A stretch of 64,000 nucleotides of DNA from Bog-532 sp963732345 (GCA_963732345.1 CAVSZI010000009.1:310001-374000); one strand, 5' to 3'. Positions 44,131 to 53,738 are shown, counted from the stretch's first letter. Program-made: numbers and translations. The notes: a model not told the origin generated them from the sequence alone.

Positions 44131-44220
44131 GGTGTTCACGTGCCGAGTATCCCGCAGGCGCAATGTCCCGTCGGCTGGGTGGCGCGCGCTAGCGGCGCGC
44201 TTCGGCCTTAAAGAACGTGT

Positions 44221-44427
44221 AGCAGGCTGTCGTACCGGATCGAGAACGGTCTCTGCCTGCCGGTCGAGATCCGCCGCGCGGCCATCGCCGAGATGGCCGC
44301 CCACATCCAGAAGCACGACGTGCACCGGTGGGTGACGGAACAGCTGGCGGACATCGCCTCGCGCGGCGCGAAGCTAAGCGGGCAGGCGGGCGCGGAGACG
44401 GGCGCGGGCGCGACGGGAGACCGCTGA
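44221..44427 (+). pseudogene. 3' remnant of an unidentified gene
   Basis: 68 codons without a start: SRLSYRIENGLCLPVEIRRA, AIAEMAAHIQKHDVHRWVTE, QLADIASRGA and a Gly/Ala tail, then TGA. The composition is clearly protein-like and helical, but I cannot place the family. It is cut off on its 5' side next to the oxidoreductase promoter region. Confidence 0.35.
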
Positions 44428-44467
44428 GCCGGCGCTGAGGGCCCGGGCCCGGTTTCTCTGGTCCGGG

Positions 44468-45823
44468 CTATGACCGGTCGCGGACCCCCTGGTAGTTGGC
44501 GAGCGACTCCGAGCGCTCCTTCGCATGGTCGACGATTCGCTCCGGGTAGCCGTCCGGCAGCCCCCCGGTGCGCCGCCAGGGCTCGTGAATCTCCCGGCCG
44601 CGCGCGCCGGCCAGCTCGGGGACGTAGCGCCGGATGTAGGACCCGCCGGGATCGAACTTTCTGCCCTGGGTGACCGGATTGAAAATCCGGAAGTACGGCG
44701 CCGCGTCGGTGCCGGTGCCCGCGGTCCACTGCCAGCCGTGCTGGTTGCTGGCCAGGTCCCCGTCGACCAGATGACGCATAAAGTGCCGGGCCCCGCGCGT
44801 CCACTCGATGTGCAGGTCTTTGACCAGGAACGACGCGACGATCATCCGCACCCGGTTGTGCATCCAGCCCTCGGCCAGCAGCTGGCGCATACCGGCGTCC
44901 ACGATCGGGTAGCCGGTCCGCCCGGCGGCCCACCCGGCGAAGGCCTCGTCGGCGGCCTTCCCGGTCGCGTACGGCATTTTGGCCATCGCGGGCTGGAAGT
45001 GCACGCGGGCGCTGTCCGGCCAGAAGTGCAGGACCGAGGCGTAGAACTCGCGCCAGGCGATCTCGCGCCGGTAGGCCGAGTCCCCGGCGCCGAGGCCGGC
45101 GAGGATCGTCCGGGGGTGAATCGAGCCGAACTTCAGGTATGGCGACAGGCGCGACGTGCGGTCCAGGTCGGGCCGGTCCCGCTCCCGGTCGTAGCCGTCC
45201 AGCCGGCTGCGGCGGAACCGCCGCCAGGCGGCCAGCGCCGCCGCCTCTCCCGCCTCCGGCAGCGTCAGCCCGGCCGGCAGATCCGGGTCGTCCGGGATGC
45301 CGGTGCGCTCCAGCGCGCGCCAGGTCACGCCGCCCGGGGGGGACGCCGCGGGCGCGCGCCAGCCATGTTCGGCCCAGGCCCGGTAGAACGCCGTGTATAC
45401 CTTGAACGGCCTGCCGTCCCCCTTGGTCACCCGGCCCGGCGCCACCGCGTACGGCGAGCCGGTACGCACCAGCGGCGTGTCACCGAGCGCGGCGGCGACG
45501 CGCTCATCGCGGGCGGCCCCGTAGGGGGCGAAGTCCGCGCTGACGTGGACCGACGAGGCGCCGCACTCACGGGCGACGGCCGGGACCACGTTCTCCGGCT
45601 GGCCGCGCCGGACGGTGAGCGCCCCGCCGTGCTCGCGCAGCTGCGCATCCAGAGCCCGCAGGGTCCGGTACAAGAACGCGATGCGCGGTGCGCCGGACGG
45701 CCGCAGGAGCGCGTCGTCCAGCACGAACAGGGCCACCACGGGGCCGTCCTCGGCGGCGGCCAGCAACGCCGGGTGATCACCCAGCCGAAGGTCACGACGG
45801 AACCACAGCACGGCTGCGGACAT
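44468..45823 (-). CDS. phrB: Deoxyribodipyrimidine photolyase
   Basis: 451 residues, standard for class I CPD photolyases. N-terminal antenna domain begins AAVLWFRRDLRLGDHPAL. The FAD-binding domain has WREFYASVLHF, MRQLLAEGWMHNRVRMIVAS, FLVKDLHIEW, and DLASNQHGWQW TAGTGTDAAPYFRIFNP with the Asn that separates CPD photolyases from cryptochromes. It reverses UV-induced cyclobutane dimers with blue light. ATG 45823. A MerR-DICT/WhiB pair of the kind seen in light or redox responses lies 16 kb away, with no direct link. Confidence 0.92.
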   Translation of the reverse strand: MSAAVLWFRRDLRLGDHPALLAAAEDGPVVALFVLDDALLRPSGAPRIAFLYRTLRALDAQLREHGGALTVRRGQPENVVPAVARECGASSVHVSADFAPYGAARDERVAAALGDTPLVRTGSPYAVAPGRVTKGDGRPFKVYTAFYRAWAEHGWRAPAASPPGGVTWRALERTGIPDDPDLPAGLTLPEAGEAAALAAWRRFRRSRLDGYDRERDRPDLDRTSRLSPYLKFGSIHPRTILAGLGAGDSAYRREIAWREFYASVLHFWPDSARVHFQPAMAKMPYATGKAADEAFAGWAAGRTGYPIVDAGMRQLLAEGWMHNRVRMIVASFLVKDLHIEWTRGARHFMRHLVDGDLASNQHGWQWTAGTGTDAAPYFRIFNPVTQGRKFDPGGSYIRRYVPELAGARGREIHEPWRRTGGLPDGYPERIVDHAKERSESLANYQGVRDRS

Positions 45824-46069
45824 CAGCTCAGCTCCTCAGCCCATCCCCGCCCCCTCGGACGGCCGCATTCACCAAGGTAGCGGGCTGTCCGGCGGCCACG
45901 TGACCGGGCGGCGCGATGACATCGGACGATATGACGCGGACGGACGGGCCGCCGCCGGCGCACCGATGGGGACCTGCCGGAAAACGTCCGTTGACCCCCC
46001 GGTCGGGACAGGCATAGCGTCGGGTGGAACGTCCGGGCGCAGCGCCGCCCCCGCACGTGACGAGGAGAG

Positions 46070-46952
46070 ATGGCCGTGACTGATTACGACCCCAGGACCG
46101 CGACCGGAATCCCGACCGAGCCTGTGGGCTCGCTGCCGCGGCCGAGCGCACTGCAGGAAGCCTACGCGCGGTACGACGCGGGCCAGATTGGCCGCGAGGA
46201 GCTGGAAACCGAGCAAGAGCGGGCCGTCCGGGACTCGATCGAACGGGGCGAGGCCACCGGCGAGCCAATCATCTCCGACGGCGAGCAGCGGTGGTCGAGC
46301 TTCGCGACCTACGCGATCACCGACACGCTGGCCGGCACCGGGCTCGCCGATCACCTGGCCGGCGAGGGCGGCCAGTACTTCGCCATCTTCGCGGACGGAC
46401 ACCGGCGGCAACTGCCCCGGCTGACCGGCGGACCGTTCCGCTACAAGACGTACGCCGCGGACAGCCTGAAGAAGTCCATCACGGTGGACCAGGATCGGCA
46501 TCCACACCTGCCCGGGCGGCGACCGGGACTCGGTGCACAGCGCGGACGTCGACTATAACGACCTGCTGCCGAGCATGTTCGGGATCAACGCGGGCTACTT
46601 CCTCATCCAGCTGGCCAGTGAGCGGGACAAGGACCGCGTTTACAAGATCATCGGCGAGCAGCTTCGCGAGGACGCGGACGGCGTGGCGCAGACCGCCTAC
46701 ATCGGGGTGATCAACCCGCTGAACCCGCGGGTGGAAAACCCCGAGGAAGTGCGCGACGCGCTGGTGCGGGCCGCGAACTTCATCCCGAAGGAGCGCCTCG
46801 GGGCCACCGACGACTGCGGTTTCTCCCCGTTCAGCATCGACGAGAAGCCGAACCACGGCTCGCCGGACTACGCGCGCGACGTCGCCTTCCAGAAGATCGC
46901 CAACCGGGTGGCCGGGACCAAGCTGGCCGCCGAGAAGCTCGGCGTCGGCTGA
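46070..46952 (+). pseudogene. MetE-like (cobalamin-independent methionine synthase family), internally deleted
   Basis: GAGGAGAG precedes the ATG. The first part (PTEPVGSLPRPSALQEAY, SDGEQRWSSFATYA, SLKKSITV) is the N-terminus of single-domain MetE-like proteins. After KKSITV the frame jumps to IGIHTCPGGDRDSVHSADVD and continues through GATDDCGFSPFSIDEKP to the end. About 90 residues in the middle and the frame are lost, including one zinc-ligand region; the His and Cys of IHTCPGG and DDCGF remain. Full-length relatives are about 375 aa. Confidence 0.75.
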
Positions 46953-46964
46953 CCCGCACGCGCG

Positions 46965-47105
46965 GGGTCCGGGCAGATTCGGATACTGCAGGATGCGCTG
47001 CAGGTTGATCGAGACAGCGATGAACAGCAGGCCGGCCAGGGTGGCTGCCGCCGTGGCAACGGTGGCCCCGAAACTGGTCCAGTCGGCCGCCGAATAGGCC
47101 GTCAT
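46965..47105 (-). pseudogene. N-terminal remnant of an integral membrane protein gene
   Basis: MTAYSAADWTSFGATVATAA then ATLAGLLFIAVSINLQRIL is the first 45 residues of a multi-helix membrane protein related to the start of the gene at 15024-15758 (ATVAGALIGLLFVALSLSPE). It is cut at about 46965 by the end of the MetE-like gene. Confidence 0.55.
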
Positions 47106-47442
47106 GACGCGGGCACGCTGCCGCCGTTCAGCATCGTGGACCCGGACTTCGGTGACTTCCCGGAGGAGAACCCGCAGGACATGCGGCTACGTGACCAGCA
47201 CGGTCTACGACCACACCTCGATCCTCAGGCGGGTCCAGCAAAAGTGGAACCTGCCGTCACTGACCCGCCGGGACGCGGCCGCGGCCGCTCCGCTGGACGC
47301 CCTCGATCTGGAGGGCGAGCCCGCCTTCCTGACCCCGCGGGGCTGCCCGCACCCAGCCTGGCGTGGGGCTCCCCGAAGCGGGCAGTTCCGCGGGCACGGG
47401 TACGGAACGGCCGAGGTGCTGCACGCCGGCGGCCGGGCGTGA
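47106..47442 (+). pseudogene. Decayed partial duplicate of the phospholipase C gene
   Basis: AGTLPPFSIVDPDFGDFPEE is followed, after a deletion and frame change, by GYVTSTVYDHTSILRRVQQK, WNLPSLTRRDAA and LDALDLEGEPAF. These correspond to two separated blocks of the intact gene at 47475-49001 and are about 85-90% identical in protein. The catalytic N-terminal half is absent. Confidence 0.8.
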
Positions 47443-47474
47443 GACGATCACCCCGGCAAAGGGAGGAAACCGGC

Positions 47475-49001
47475 ATGTGGGAAAGCCTGGAGAGGCGCGA
47501 GATCGAGTGGCGGAGCAGCCCCGCGCCCGCCGAGCCGGGCGTCCGGCCCCGCCCCGACCTGCCCGAGGGCACTGACCTGATGCCGGACATCCGCCACATC
47601 GTCGTGCTCATGATGGAGAACCACTCCTACGACAACTACCTCGGCATGCTGGAGGGACGCGGCGAGGGGCTCCCCGGCGGGCGGGCGTCCAACCCGCGAA
47701 GCGACGGCACCCCGGTGGAGGCCTACCACCTTTCCTCCACCAGCCAGACCAAGGGGGATCCCGTCCAGAACTGGCATGCCGCCCACATCCAGTGGAACGG
47801 CGGGCGCAACGACGGATTCGTGCGCAGCGTCGAGCAACTGGCGCCCGGCGCGGACCCGGCCCTCCCCATGGGCTACTGGACCGAGCAGGACCTGCCATTC
47901 TACTACGGGCTGGCGCGCACCTTCCCGCTGGCCGACCGGTGGTTCTCCTCCTGCCTGGGGCCGACGTTCCCCAACCGGCGGTTCATGATCGCCGGGACCG
48001 CGCACGGCCTCATCGACGACCTGCCGTGGGACATCCTCGACCTGCCGCCGGCCGGGACGATCTTCGACATGCTGACCCGGCTGGGCATCCCCTGGGCCAA
48101 CTACCACAATGTGCGGCCGGCCAATGTGCTGCTCAAGCGGGCGCTCGGCCAGCACGGGCTGCGGGCGGCGCGGGGGGCGGCCCGGATCGGCCGGTGGTTC
48201 CCGCGCGTCGCGCAGCGTGTCCAGGGCAACAAGCAGTTCACCGCGGACCTCTACCCGCTCGGGATGGGGGGGTGCATCCGGCACCTGCGCCGCACGGAGC
48301 AGTTCTTCGCGGACGCGGACGCGGGCACGCTGCCGGCGTTCAGCATCGTGGACCCGGACTTTGAGGTCTTCTCCGAGGAAAACCCGCAGGACATCCGGCG
48401 GGGCGAGAGCTTCGCCGCCGAAGTGATCTCCCATGTGATGCACGGCAAGGGATGGCCGCACACCCTGCTGATCTGGACCTACGACGAGGGTGGCGGCTAC
48501 TACGACCACGTGGCGCCGCCCGAGGCGATCCCGCCGGACGACGTTCCCGCGCACAACCCGCTGCTGTCGTCGCCCGCCTGGCTCCGCGCCGCGCTACGGC
48601 CTTTCATCGGCTCCTACCTGAAGAAGGTCGAGGACCAGGACGAGGGGCCGGGAACCTACGACCGGTACGGCTTCCGGGTGCCCGCCGTCATCGTGTCGCC
48701 CTACGCCCGGCCCGGCTACGTGACCAGCACGGTCTACGACCACACCTCGATACTCAAGCTGGTCCAGCAGAAGTTCAACCTGCCGTCGCTGACCCGCCGG
48801 GACGCGGCCGCGGAATCCCCGCTCGACGCCCTCGACCTGGACGGCGAGCCCGCCTTCCGCAAGCCCCCGGACCTGCCCGCGCCCGCCCTGGAGTGGGGCC
48901 GCTGGTCGGCGGCACGGGCGCCGGTGTCCCACTTCGCGCGGGCTAAGGCCCGAGCGCAGGCCCGTTCGGCATCATGGTTGTCCGAGAAGAAATCCGGTTG
49001 A
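47475..49001 (+). CDS. Phospholipase C/alkaline phosphatase family phosphoesterase
   Basis: 508 residues with GGGAGGAA before the ATG. The metal-binding signature LMMENHSYDNYLG (E48, N49, H50; usually ENxSFDxxFG) marks the bacterial phospholipase C/acid phosphatase group. Later motifs are SSCLGPTFPNRRFMIAGT, DPDFEVFSEENPQD, WTYDEGGGYYDHVAPP and the C-terminal SPYARPGYVTSTVYDHTS. No signal peptide is seen, so it may act inside the cell or use another export route. A decayed duplicate lies just upstream. Confidence 0.87.
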   Translation: MWESLERREIEWRSSPAPAEPGVRPRPDLPEGTDLMPDIRHIVVLMMENHSYDNYLGMLEGRGEGLPGGRASNPRSDGTPVEAYHLSSTSQTKGDPVQNWHAAHIQWNGGRNDGFVRSVEQLAPGADPALPMGYWTEQDLPFYYGLARTFPLADRWFSSCLGPTFPNRRFMIAGTAHGLIDDLPWDILDLPPAGTIFDMLTRLGIPWANYHNVRPANVLLKRALGQHGLRAARGAARIGRWFPRVAQRVQGNKQFTADLYPLGMGGCIRHLRRTEQFFADADAGTLPAFSIVDPDFEVFSEENPQDIRRGESFAAEVISHVMHGKGWPHTLLIWTYDEGGGYYDHVAPPEAIPPDDVPAHNPLLSSPAWLRAALRPFIGSYLKKVEDQDEGPGTYDRYGFRVPAVIVSPYARPGYVTSTVYDHTSILKLVQQKFNLPSLTRRDAAAESPLDALDLDGEPAFRKPPDLPAPALEWGRWSAARAPVSHFARAKARAQARSASWLSEKKSG

Positions 49002-49061
49002 TCGGCGGCGAGCCGCGGCCGGGCCGCCGCCGGTCATGACTTCGGGGCGGACCTGGCCGCC

Positions 49062-49388
49062 TCAGCCAGGGCTTCCATGGCGGGGACGGCCTCAAGGAGG
49101 ATGCCGCGTCAGTTACGGGGCGGGTGAAGAAGGCGGCTCTGCTGGGCGCGATCCCGCCGTTCCTGCTCAAGACCGACGACAATCCCGAGGGCGTGGACAA
49201 GTCGGTGTTCGACGGGATCAAGTCCGCGATCGTGGCCGACCGGTACGCCTACTTCAGCGACTTCTAAGCGGTTGCCCGGCCTGATCAAGGACGTGAAGGT
49301 GATCCCGGTGGAGAACGGCCCGCACAATATCGGCTGGACGCACCCCGAGGTCGTCAACCCCGCCCTCCTGGAGTACCTGGCCAACTAG
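49062..49388 (+). pseudogene. Haloperoxidase-like alpha/beta hydrolase remnant
   Basis: Block one reads RVKKAALLGAIPPFLLKTDD, PEGVDKSVFDGIKSAIV and ADRYAYFSDF then TAA. Block two reads LIKDVKVIPVENGPHNIGWT and HPEVVNPALLEYLAN then TAG. Both are from a non-heme chloroperoxidase-type hydrolase; the second holds the catalytic His (GPHNIGWTH). The nucleophile elbow and about 100 residues in between are gone. Confidence 0.7.
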
Positions 49389-50533
49389 CGAGGGGAGGGG
49401 ACAAAACCGGGTCCAGCTTCAGCGCCCCGGGGCGGGGCGGTGGTGCTGCGGACGACCAGGTGCGGGGTGAGCACGACCTCCCGGGGTGCGTTCCGGCGGC
49501 CTTCCAGCCGTTCTACCGCGAGCGCGACGGCACACTCGGCCTGCTGGGCGGCGTCCTGGCTCACCGAAGTGAGGTCCACGTGAGCGAGCCGCGCCAGCAT
49601 GCTGTCGTCGTAGCCGACGACCGAGACCGCACCGGGAACCTCCACCCCCTGCCGGGCGAACGCGTCCAGGAGTCCGACGGCACACCGGTCGGTGGACGTG
49701 ATCACGGCGGTGGGCAGGCGCTCGGCCCGCAGGGTTTGGGCGGCGCGGATGCCCGCTTCCTCGGTGTGGTCGCCGGGGATGACCCGGGCGCGGGCGGCCA
49801 GGCCGGGCCGGCGCATGGCCTGGCGGTAACCCCGGCGGCGATCGGCCGCGATGGTCCCCCGGCCCCCGTCCACGAACGCGATGTCGCGATGTCCCAGGCC
49901 GGTGAGATGCTGCACCGCCTGGGCCACACCCTGGTCGTCGGCGGCCCGGACCACATCGACGGCGGCGCCAGGCATCCGGCGGCCGATCACGACGACGGGA
50001 AACTGCTGGCCGAGAGCACCAATCCAGGCGGCGGGGCCCTCCGGCCCGAGCAGGATCAGCGCCTCGCACCGGAAGTCGAGGAGGATGTCGGCCGCCCTGC
50101 GCTCGTCCCGGGCCGGCGTCACGACACTGAGCACGAGGTCGTAACCCAGCTTGGTGGCGGCCGCGTCGATGTCGGCGGCGAGCTCGGCGTGGAAGGTATT
50201 CCGCACGTCCATCAGCACGCCGAGATGATGACTGCGCCGCCGGGCCAGCAGGCTGGCCGTCCGGTCGGCGCGATAGCCAAGTTCCCGGGCGGCCTCGAGC
50301 ACCCGGCCCCGGGTCAGCTCGCTCGGGCCGGGCTGGTTCCGGAGCACGAGCGACACCAGCCCCGAGGAAACCCCGGCCCGGGCGGCCACGTCGGCGAGCC
50401 GGGGGCGGCGGCCGGGGGCGGGGACGGTTGCGTCCGTCTCCCCGGTAGGACCGGCCGTGTTTCTCGTATCCAGGGTGACTCGCCTCCTCCCGGCCTCTTG
50501 ACAGGTGCCTCCGGTCTCGGATACTAACCGCAT
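49385..50533 (-). CDS. LacI-family transcriptional regulator, probable inositol-locus repressor
   Basis: 382 residues from the ATG at 50533. The HTH (RLADVAARAGVSSGLVSLVL) starts only at about residue 44, so the true start may be downstream near 50474, where GGAGGAGG precedes a CTG. The rest is a periplasmic-binding-like effector domain (LGVLMDVRNTFHAELAADID, GYDDSMLARLAHVDLTSVSQ). A perfect LacI-type operator overlaps the ATG. A stub of iolC begins 107 bp away on the other strand, so it probably controlled inositol catabolism. Confidence 0.85.
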   Translation of the reverse strand: MRLVSETGGTCQEAGRRRVTLDTRNTAGPTGETDATVPAPGRRPRLADVAARAGVSSGLVSLVLRNQPGPSELTRGRVLEAARELGYRADRTASLLARRRSHHLGVLMDVRNTFHAELAADIDAAATKLGYDLVLSVVTPARDERRAADILLDFRCEALILLGPEGPAAWIGALGQQFPVVVIGRRMPGAAVDVVRAADDQGVAQAVQHLTGLGHRDIAFVDGGRGTIAADRRRGYRQAMRRPGLAARARVIPGDHTEEAGIRAAQTLRAERLPTAVITSTDRCAVGLLDAFARQGVEVPGAVSVVGYDDSMLARLAHVDLTSVSQDAAQQAECAVALAVERLEGRRNAPREVVLTPHLVVRSTTAPPRGAEAGPGFVPSPR

Positions 50534-50546
50534 TAAAGCGCTTTAA
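50533..50546. promoter_or_regulatory. LacI-type operator
   Basis: TTAAAGCGCTTTAA is a perfect 14-bp palindrome with the central CG typical of LacI/GalR operators. It lies between the LacI gene and the iolC stub and overlaps the annotated start codon of the repressor, so it should autoregulate it. Confidence 0.8.
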
Positions 50547-50639
50547 GGAGTAGTCAGGCCAGGACGGACGTGCGGGCGGGCCACGGTCCGCATCGACCAT
50601 CCGGGCCGACGTCAGCTACACCGTCAAGCAGGAGAACCG

Positions 50640-50702
50640 GTGACCACGCAGGAGCCCTTCGAGGTGCTGACCATGGGTCGCATCGGGGTCGACATCTATC
50701 CG
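50640..50702 (+). pseudogene. iolC: iolC 5' stub (5-dehydro-2-deoxygluconokinase)
   Basis: GTG at 50640, with AGGAG ahead, encodes VTTQEPFEVLTMGRIGVDIY P, the near-invariant start of actinobacterial IolC (PfkB-family kinase). After 21 residues the homology stops and the response regulator gene's 3' end follows on the other strand. The remaining 300 residues and the rest of the iol operon were deleted. Confidence 0.75.
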
Positions 50703-50741
50703 GGCCCGGATGGTCATCGGTCATCTCGCCTGGCCCCCGGA

Positions 50742-51407
50742 TCAGCCCCGGGCGCCCGCGGAGCGCAGGAAAGCGAGCACGGCACGGATCCGGTTGTTGT
50801 CGGTGTCGGTCTGCTCCAGGCCCAGCTTGCCGAAGACGCTGGTCACGTGGGCCTCCACCGTCCGCGGGCTCAGGTGCAGGTCCCGGGCGATGCCGAGGTT
50901 GGACCGGCCCTCCGCCATCCGGGCGAGCACGGCACGCTCGCGGGGGTTCAGGGTGTCGATCGTGCCGGCGCTGCGCTTGCGCTGCAGGAGCCGGCGGACG
51001 ACGGTGGGATCAAGGACGGTCTCCCCGGCCACGATCCTTTCCAGCTGGCTGAGCAGGTGACCGGCGTCGGTGACGTTGTCCTTGAGCAGGTAGCCGACCC
51101 CGTAGCCGACTGCGTCCATCAGCTGGCTCGCGTAGCTGGCCTCGGCGAACGTGGACAAGACCAGGATCCCGATACCCGCATCGCGGGCGCGGACCTCGGC
51201 CGCGGCGCTGATCCCCTCACCGGTGAACGTCGGCGGCAAGCGCAGATCCAGGATGACCGCGTCGGGACGGGCGTTCCCGGGAAAGATGCGGGCGATGAGT
51301 TCCGCTCCGGAGGACGCCTGCGTGGTGACCTGCGCCCCGGACGCCTCCAGGAGGAGGACCAGGCCACTGCGGAACAAGGCGGAATCGTCGGCGATGGCTA
51401 TCCGCAC
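50742..51407 (-). CDS. NarL/LuxR-family response regulator
   Basis: 221 residues from the GTG at 51407. Receiver: IADDSALFRSGL (acidic pair D7-D8), phosphoacceptor D54 in VILDLRLPP, and KD in YLLKDNV. Output: LuxR helix-turn-helix LNPRERAVLARMAEGRSNLG IARDLHLSPRTVEAHV. Its start overlaps the end of the kinase gene by ten bases, so they are one operon and a cognate pair. Confidence 0.9.
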   Translation of the reverse strand: MRIAIADDSALFRSGLVLLLEASGAQVTTQASSGAELIARIFPGNARPDAVILDLRLPPTFTGEGISAAAEVRARDAGIGILVLSTFAEASYASQLMDAVGYGVGYLLKDNVTDAGHLLSQLERIVAGETVLDPTVVRRLLQRKRSAGTIDTLNPRERAVLARMAEGRSNLGIARDLHLSPRTVEAHVTSVFGKLGLEQTDTDNNRIRAVLAFLRSAGARG

Positions 51408-53269
51408 GGAATCCTCACCAGCAGGCGGGTGCCGTCGTCGGGCGGGCTGTCGATGACGGCCGCGCCGTCCACCGCGCCGATCCGGTCGGCGATGTTGGCG
51501 AGCCCGCTCCCGGACGGATCCGCGCCGCCGGCACCGTCGTCGGCGATCTCCATCTCCAGGTGCGTCGCGGTGACCCGGACGACCACGCTGACCTGGCTGG
51601 CGCGGGCGTGCTTGACCGCGTTGGTGAGCGCCTCGCACGCGGCGAAGTACGCCGCCGCCTCCACCGTGGCCGGCGCACGGTCGGGAGCGACGTCCAGGTG
51701 GATGGCCAGCGGAAGCCGTTCGGCGACTTCTTCCAGCGCCGCGGCCAGGCCGCCCTGGACCAGCGTGGCGGGGTGGATGCCGTGCGCCAGGTCGCGCAGT
51801 TCGGCTAGCACCTCGCCCAGTTCGGCGCGGGCGTCGGCGAAGGCGGCGGTGGCCTCCGGGTCGCTGGTCCGGGACATCGCCGCGGCCAGGCGCGCAGCCA
51901 GGCCGAGCAGGTGCTGCTGCGCTCCGTCATGCAGATCACGTTCGAGGCGGCGCCGTTCGGCCAGCGCAGCGGCCACAATGCGGGCCCGCGACGCGCGGAC
52001 GCTATCCAGTTCGGCCCGGGCGGCCTCGGCCTGTAGCTGGGCGTTGCGCAGGGCCAGCCCGCTGGTGCGCACCGCCGCGTCGAACAGGCCCCGGTAGCGG
52101 GCCAGGGCCGCGTCGGCGATGACCACGGCGATCGGGGTTCCGGCGTCGGTCCGGATCACCTCGACGAGCCGACTGTCGCCGCGGGCCGCGGGCAGTGCGC
52201 TGACGGCGCCGGGGACGCTGCCGTCGTGCGCCCCGCCGGCCGGCGGCCCCGGCACCTCCAGCACCTCCAGGGTCGGGTCGTGCAGGGTCTCCCGCAGCGC
52301 GTACCGGACCCGGCCCAGGTCCGCGCCCACGGCCACCCGGGCGCTCAGCCCGGCGAGGTTGCGGGCCAGCAGCGCGCGCTGGATCACCGCGACCAGGAAT
52401 GCCAGCGGCAGCAGGACGTCGACCACGCTCTCGGCGAGAAAGGCGCCGGTCGGGCCCTCCGAGATACCGGTCGGGCCCTCCGAGATAGTGGAGAAGATCT
52501 GCGCCACCGCCGTGACCGACGCGGCGGCCACCGCGGCCAGGCCGGCGGCGATGACCGGTGCGATGACGATGCGGTCCAGGCCCCTGGTTTCCAGCAGCCG
52601 CCGGACCAGGAGGACGACGGCGATGCCCGCGAGCATGCCGTCGCCGATGTTCTCGATCGTCGCGAAAATGTCGCTGAGCCGCGCGTTCGCGGTGATCGTT
52701 GGCCACCAGGACGACGCCGGGTACCCCGTCGACGTCGCGGTCGAGGTGACGACGACCAGGCTCCGGCTCACCACCATCCAGGCCGCCAGGGTCAGGATGT
52801 AGATCCGCTGGATCCGCCCGAGCGCGGGACGAGGGTAGCGCAGGACCGCATACCCCCCGAAGACCCGGTCGATCCCGCCGAACACGACCGCGTAGACGGG
52901 CCATGGGCCGGTGTTCCAGGCGTCGATGAAGTCGAGCGAGCGGAACACGCCGGCCAGGATCAGCGCCCACGCCACCCCGCGCTGGCCGGGTTCGGTCCGC
53001 AGCAGCAGCCCGGTGAGGATGAACGCCAGCGACATGCCCAGGTTCACCGTGGCCAGCGCGGGGGTCTGGCGCCACAGGGGCAGCTCGGCCAGCGTGTCCA
53101 GGCACCCGAGCGCGGTCAGGATGGCCCCGGCCAGCAGGTAGAAGCGGAGCGGGCGCGGCCGGCGGCCTTCGCCCGGTGGCTGCCTTAACCCGTCCGGCCC
53201 CGGCGACACGGCCAGGTCCTCCTGGTGACGGTCCCAGCGCAGAGCAACCGTGCCGATGTCACCCTCCAC
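51398..53269 (-). CDS. NarL-type sensor histidine kinase, multi-helix membrane sensor
   Basis: 623 residues. Residues 40-330 contain eight or so transmembrane helices (LRFYLLAGAILTALGCL onward) forming the sensor; there is no obvious extracellular domain. The HisKA_3 dimerisation box is RRRLERDLHDGAQQHLL, followed by an HATPase domain (ACEALTNAVKHARAS, IADDGAGGADPSGSGLANI). An in-frame duplication ISEGPTG-ISEGPTG sits in a loop (DNA about 52449-52490). Signal unknown; partner regulator immediately downstream. Confidence 0.88.
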   Translation of the reverse strand: MEGDIGTVALRWDRHQEDLAVSPGPDGLRQPPGEGRRPRPLRFYLLAGAILTALGCLDTLAELPLWRQTPALATVNLGMSLAFILTGLLLRTEPGQRGVAWALILAGVFRSLDFIDAWNTGPWPVYAVVFGGIDRVFGGYAVLRYPRPALGRIQRIYILTLAAWMVVSRSLVVVTSTATSTGYPASSWWPTITANARLSDIFATIENIGDGMLAGIAVVLLVRRLLETRGLDRIVIAPVIAAGLAAVAAASVTAVAQIFSTISEGPTGISEGPTGAFLAESVVDVLLPLAFLVAVIQRALLARNLAGLSARVAVGADLGRVRYALRETLHDPTLEVLEVPGPPAGGAHDGSVPGAVSALPAARGDSRLVEVIRTDAGTPIAVVIADAALARYRGLFDAAVRTSGLALRNAQLQAEAARAELDSVRASRARIVAAALAERRRLERDLHDGAQQHLLGLAARLAAAMSRTSDPEATAAFADARAELGEVLAELRDLAHGIHPATLVQGGLAAALEEVAERLPLAIHLDVAPDRAPATVEAAAYFAACEALTNAVKHARASQVSVVVRVTATHLEMEIADDGAGGADPSGSGLANIADRIGAVDGAAVIDSPPDDGTRLLVRIPCG

Positions 53270-53594
53270 GTCGTCCCCCCGTCCGCGCCCAGCGGGACAC
53301 TGATCTGGATAGGCGTCATTATCACCTGATCAGCCCGGTCTGCGCAGCCAGGCCGGGAGATCTGCCGGCCTGGCTGGCGCCGGTGTCAAGAGGGAAACCC
53401 CGCGTTGATGCCGGTGCTTTCCCCGATTACAGCAAGCGACGGATCCCGCACACTGGATGGTGGCGTTCGAAGCCGGGTTCGCCCGCGCCCGCAGGCCCGG
53501 CTCCGGGCGCCGGTGTGACAACTGCTGATCCCCTGACGCAGACGAGAGCATGTTGCATGACCGCTGATCGACCAGGAACAGGCCCGCGTTAGCC
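53270..53594. other. Intergenic stretch, nothing recognised
   Basis: About 325 bp upstream of the kinase gene. No coding segment or RNA gene could be supported; it should carry the promoter of the two-component operon. Confidence 0.4.
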
Positions 53595-53738
53595 GTGGCC
53601 AGTGGACCGGATGGCATGGAGGGGAGTCCTCCGGACCGCCCTGACGACCGCAACCTGCTCAGGCACGTCGCGTCCCATTACGGCGGAGGTGCGGACGATC
53701 CAGTAGCGCGATTGGTGTACGGCATGTGGCGACGCTGA
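53595..53738 (+). CDS. Small protein, first of an overlapping pair
   Basis: 47 residues from a GTG: MEGSPPDRPDDRNLLRHVAS, HYGGGADDPVARLVYGMWRR, then TGA. Conserved-looking polar and basic composition. The next gene starts 13 bp inside its end, so translation is probably coupled. Too short for family assignment. Confidence 0.4.
   Translation: MASGPDGMEGSPPDRPDDRNLLRHVASHYGGGADDPVARLVYGMWRR

Noticed and set aside
47136..47474. Upstream extension of the phospholipase C gene
   Set aside because: The frame is open but the upstream part is the decayed duplicate; a strong ribosome binding site and family N-terminus start at 47475.
53400..53520. Possible tRNA (GTTCGAAG-like T-loop)
   Set aside because: No acceptor stem or anticodon arm could be drawn round it.
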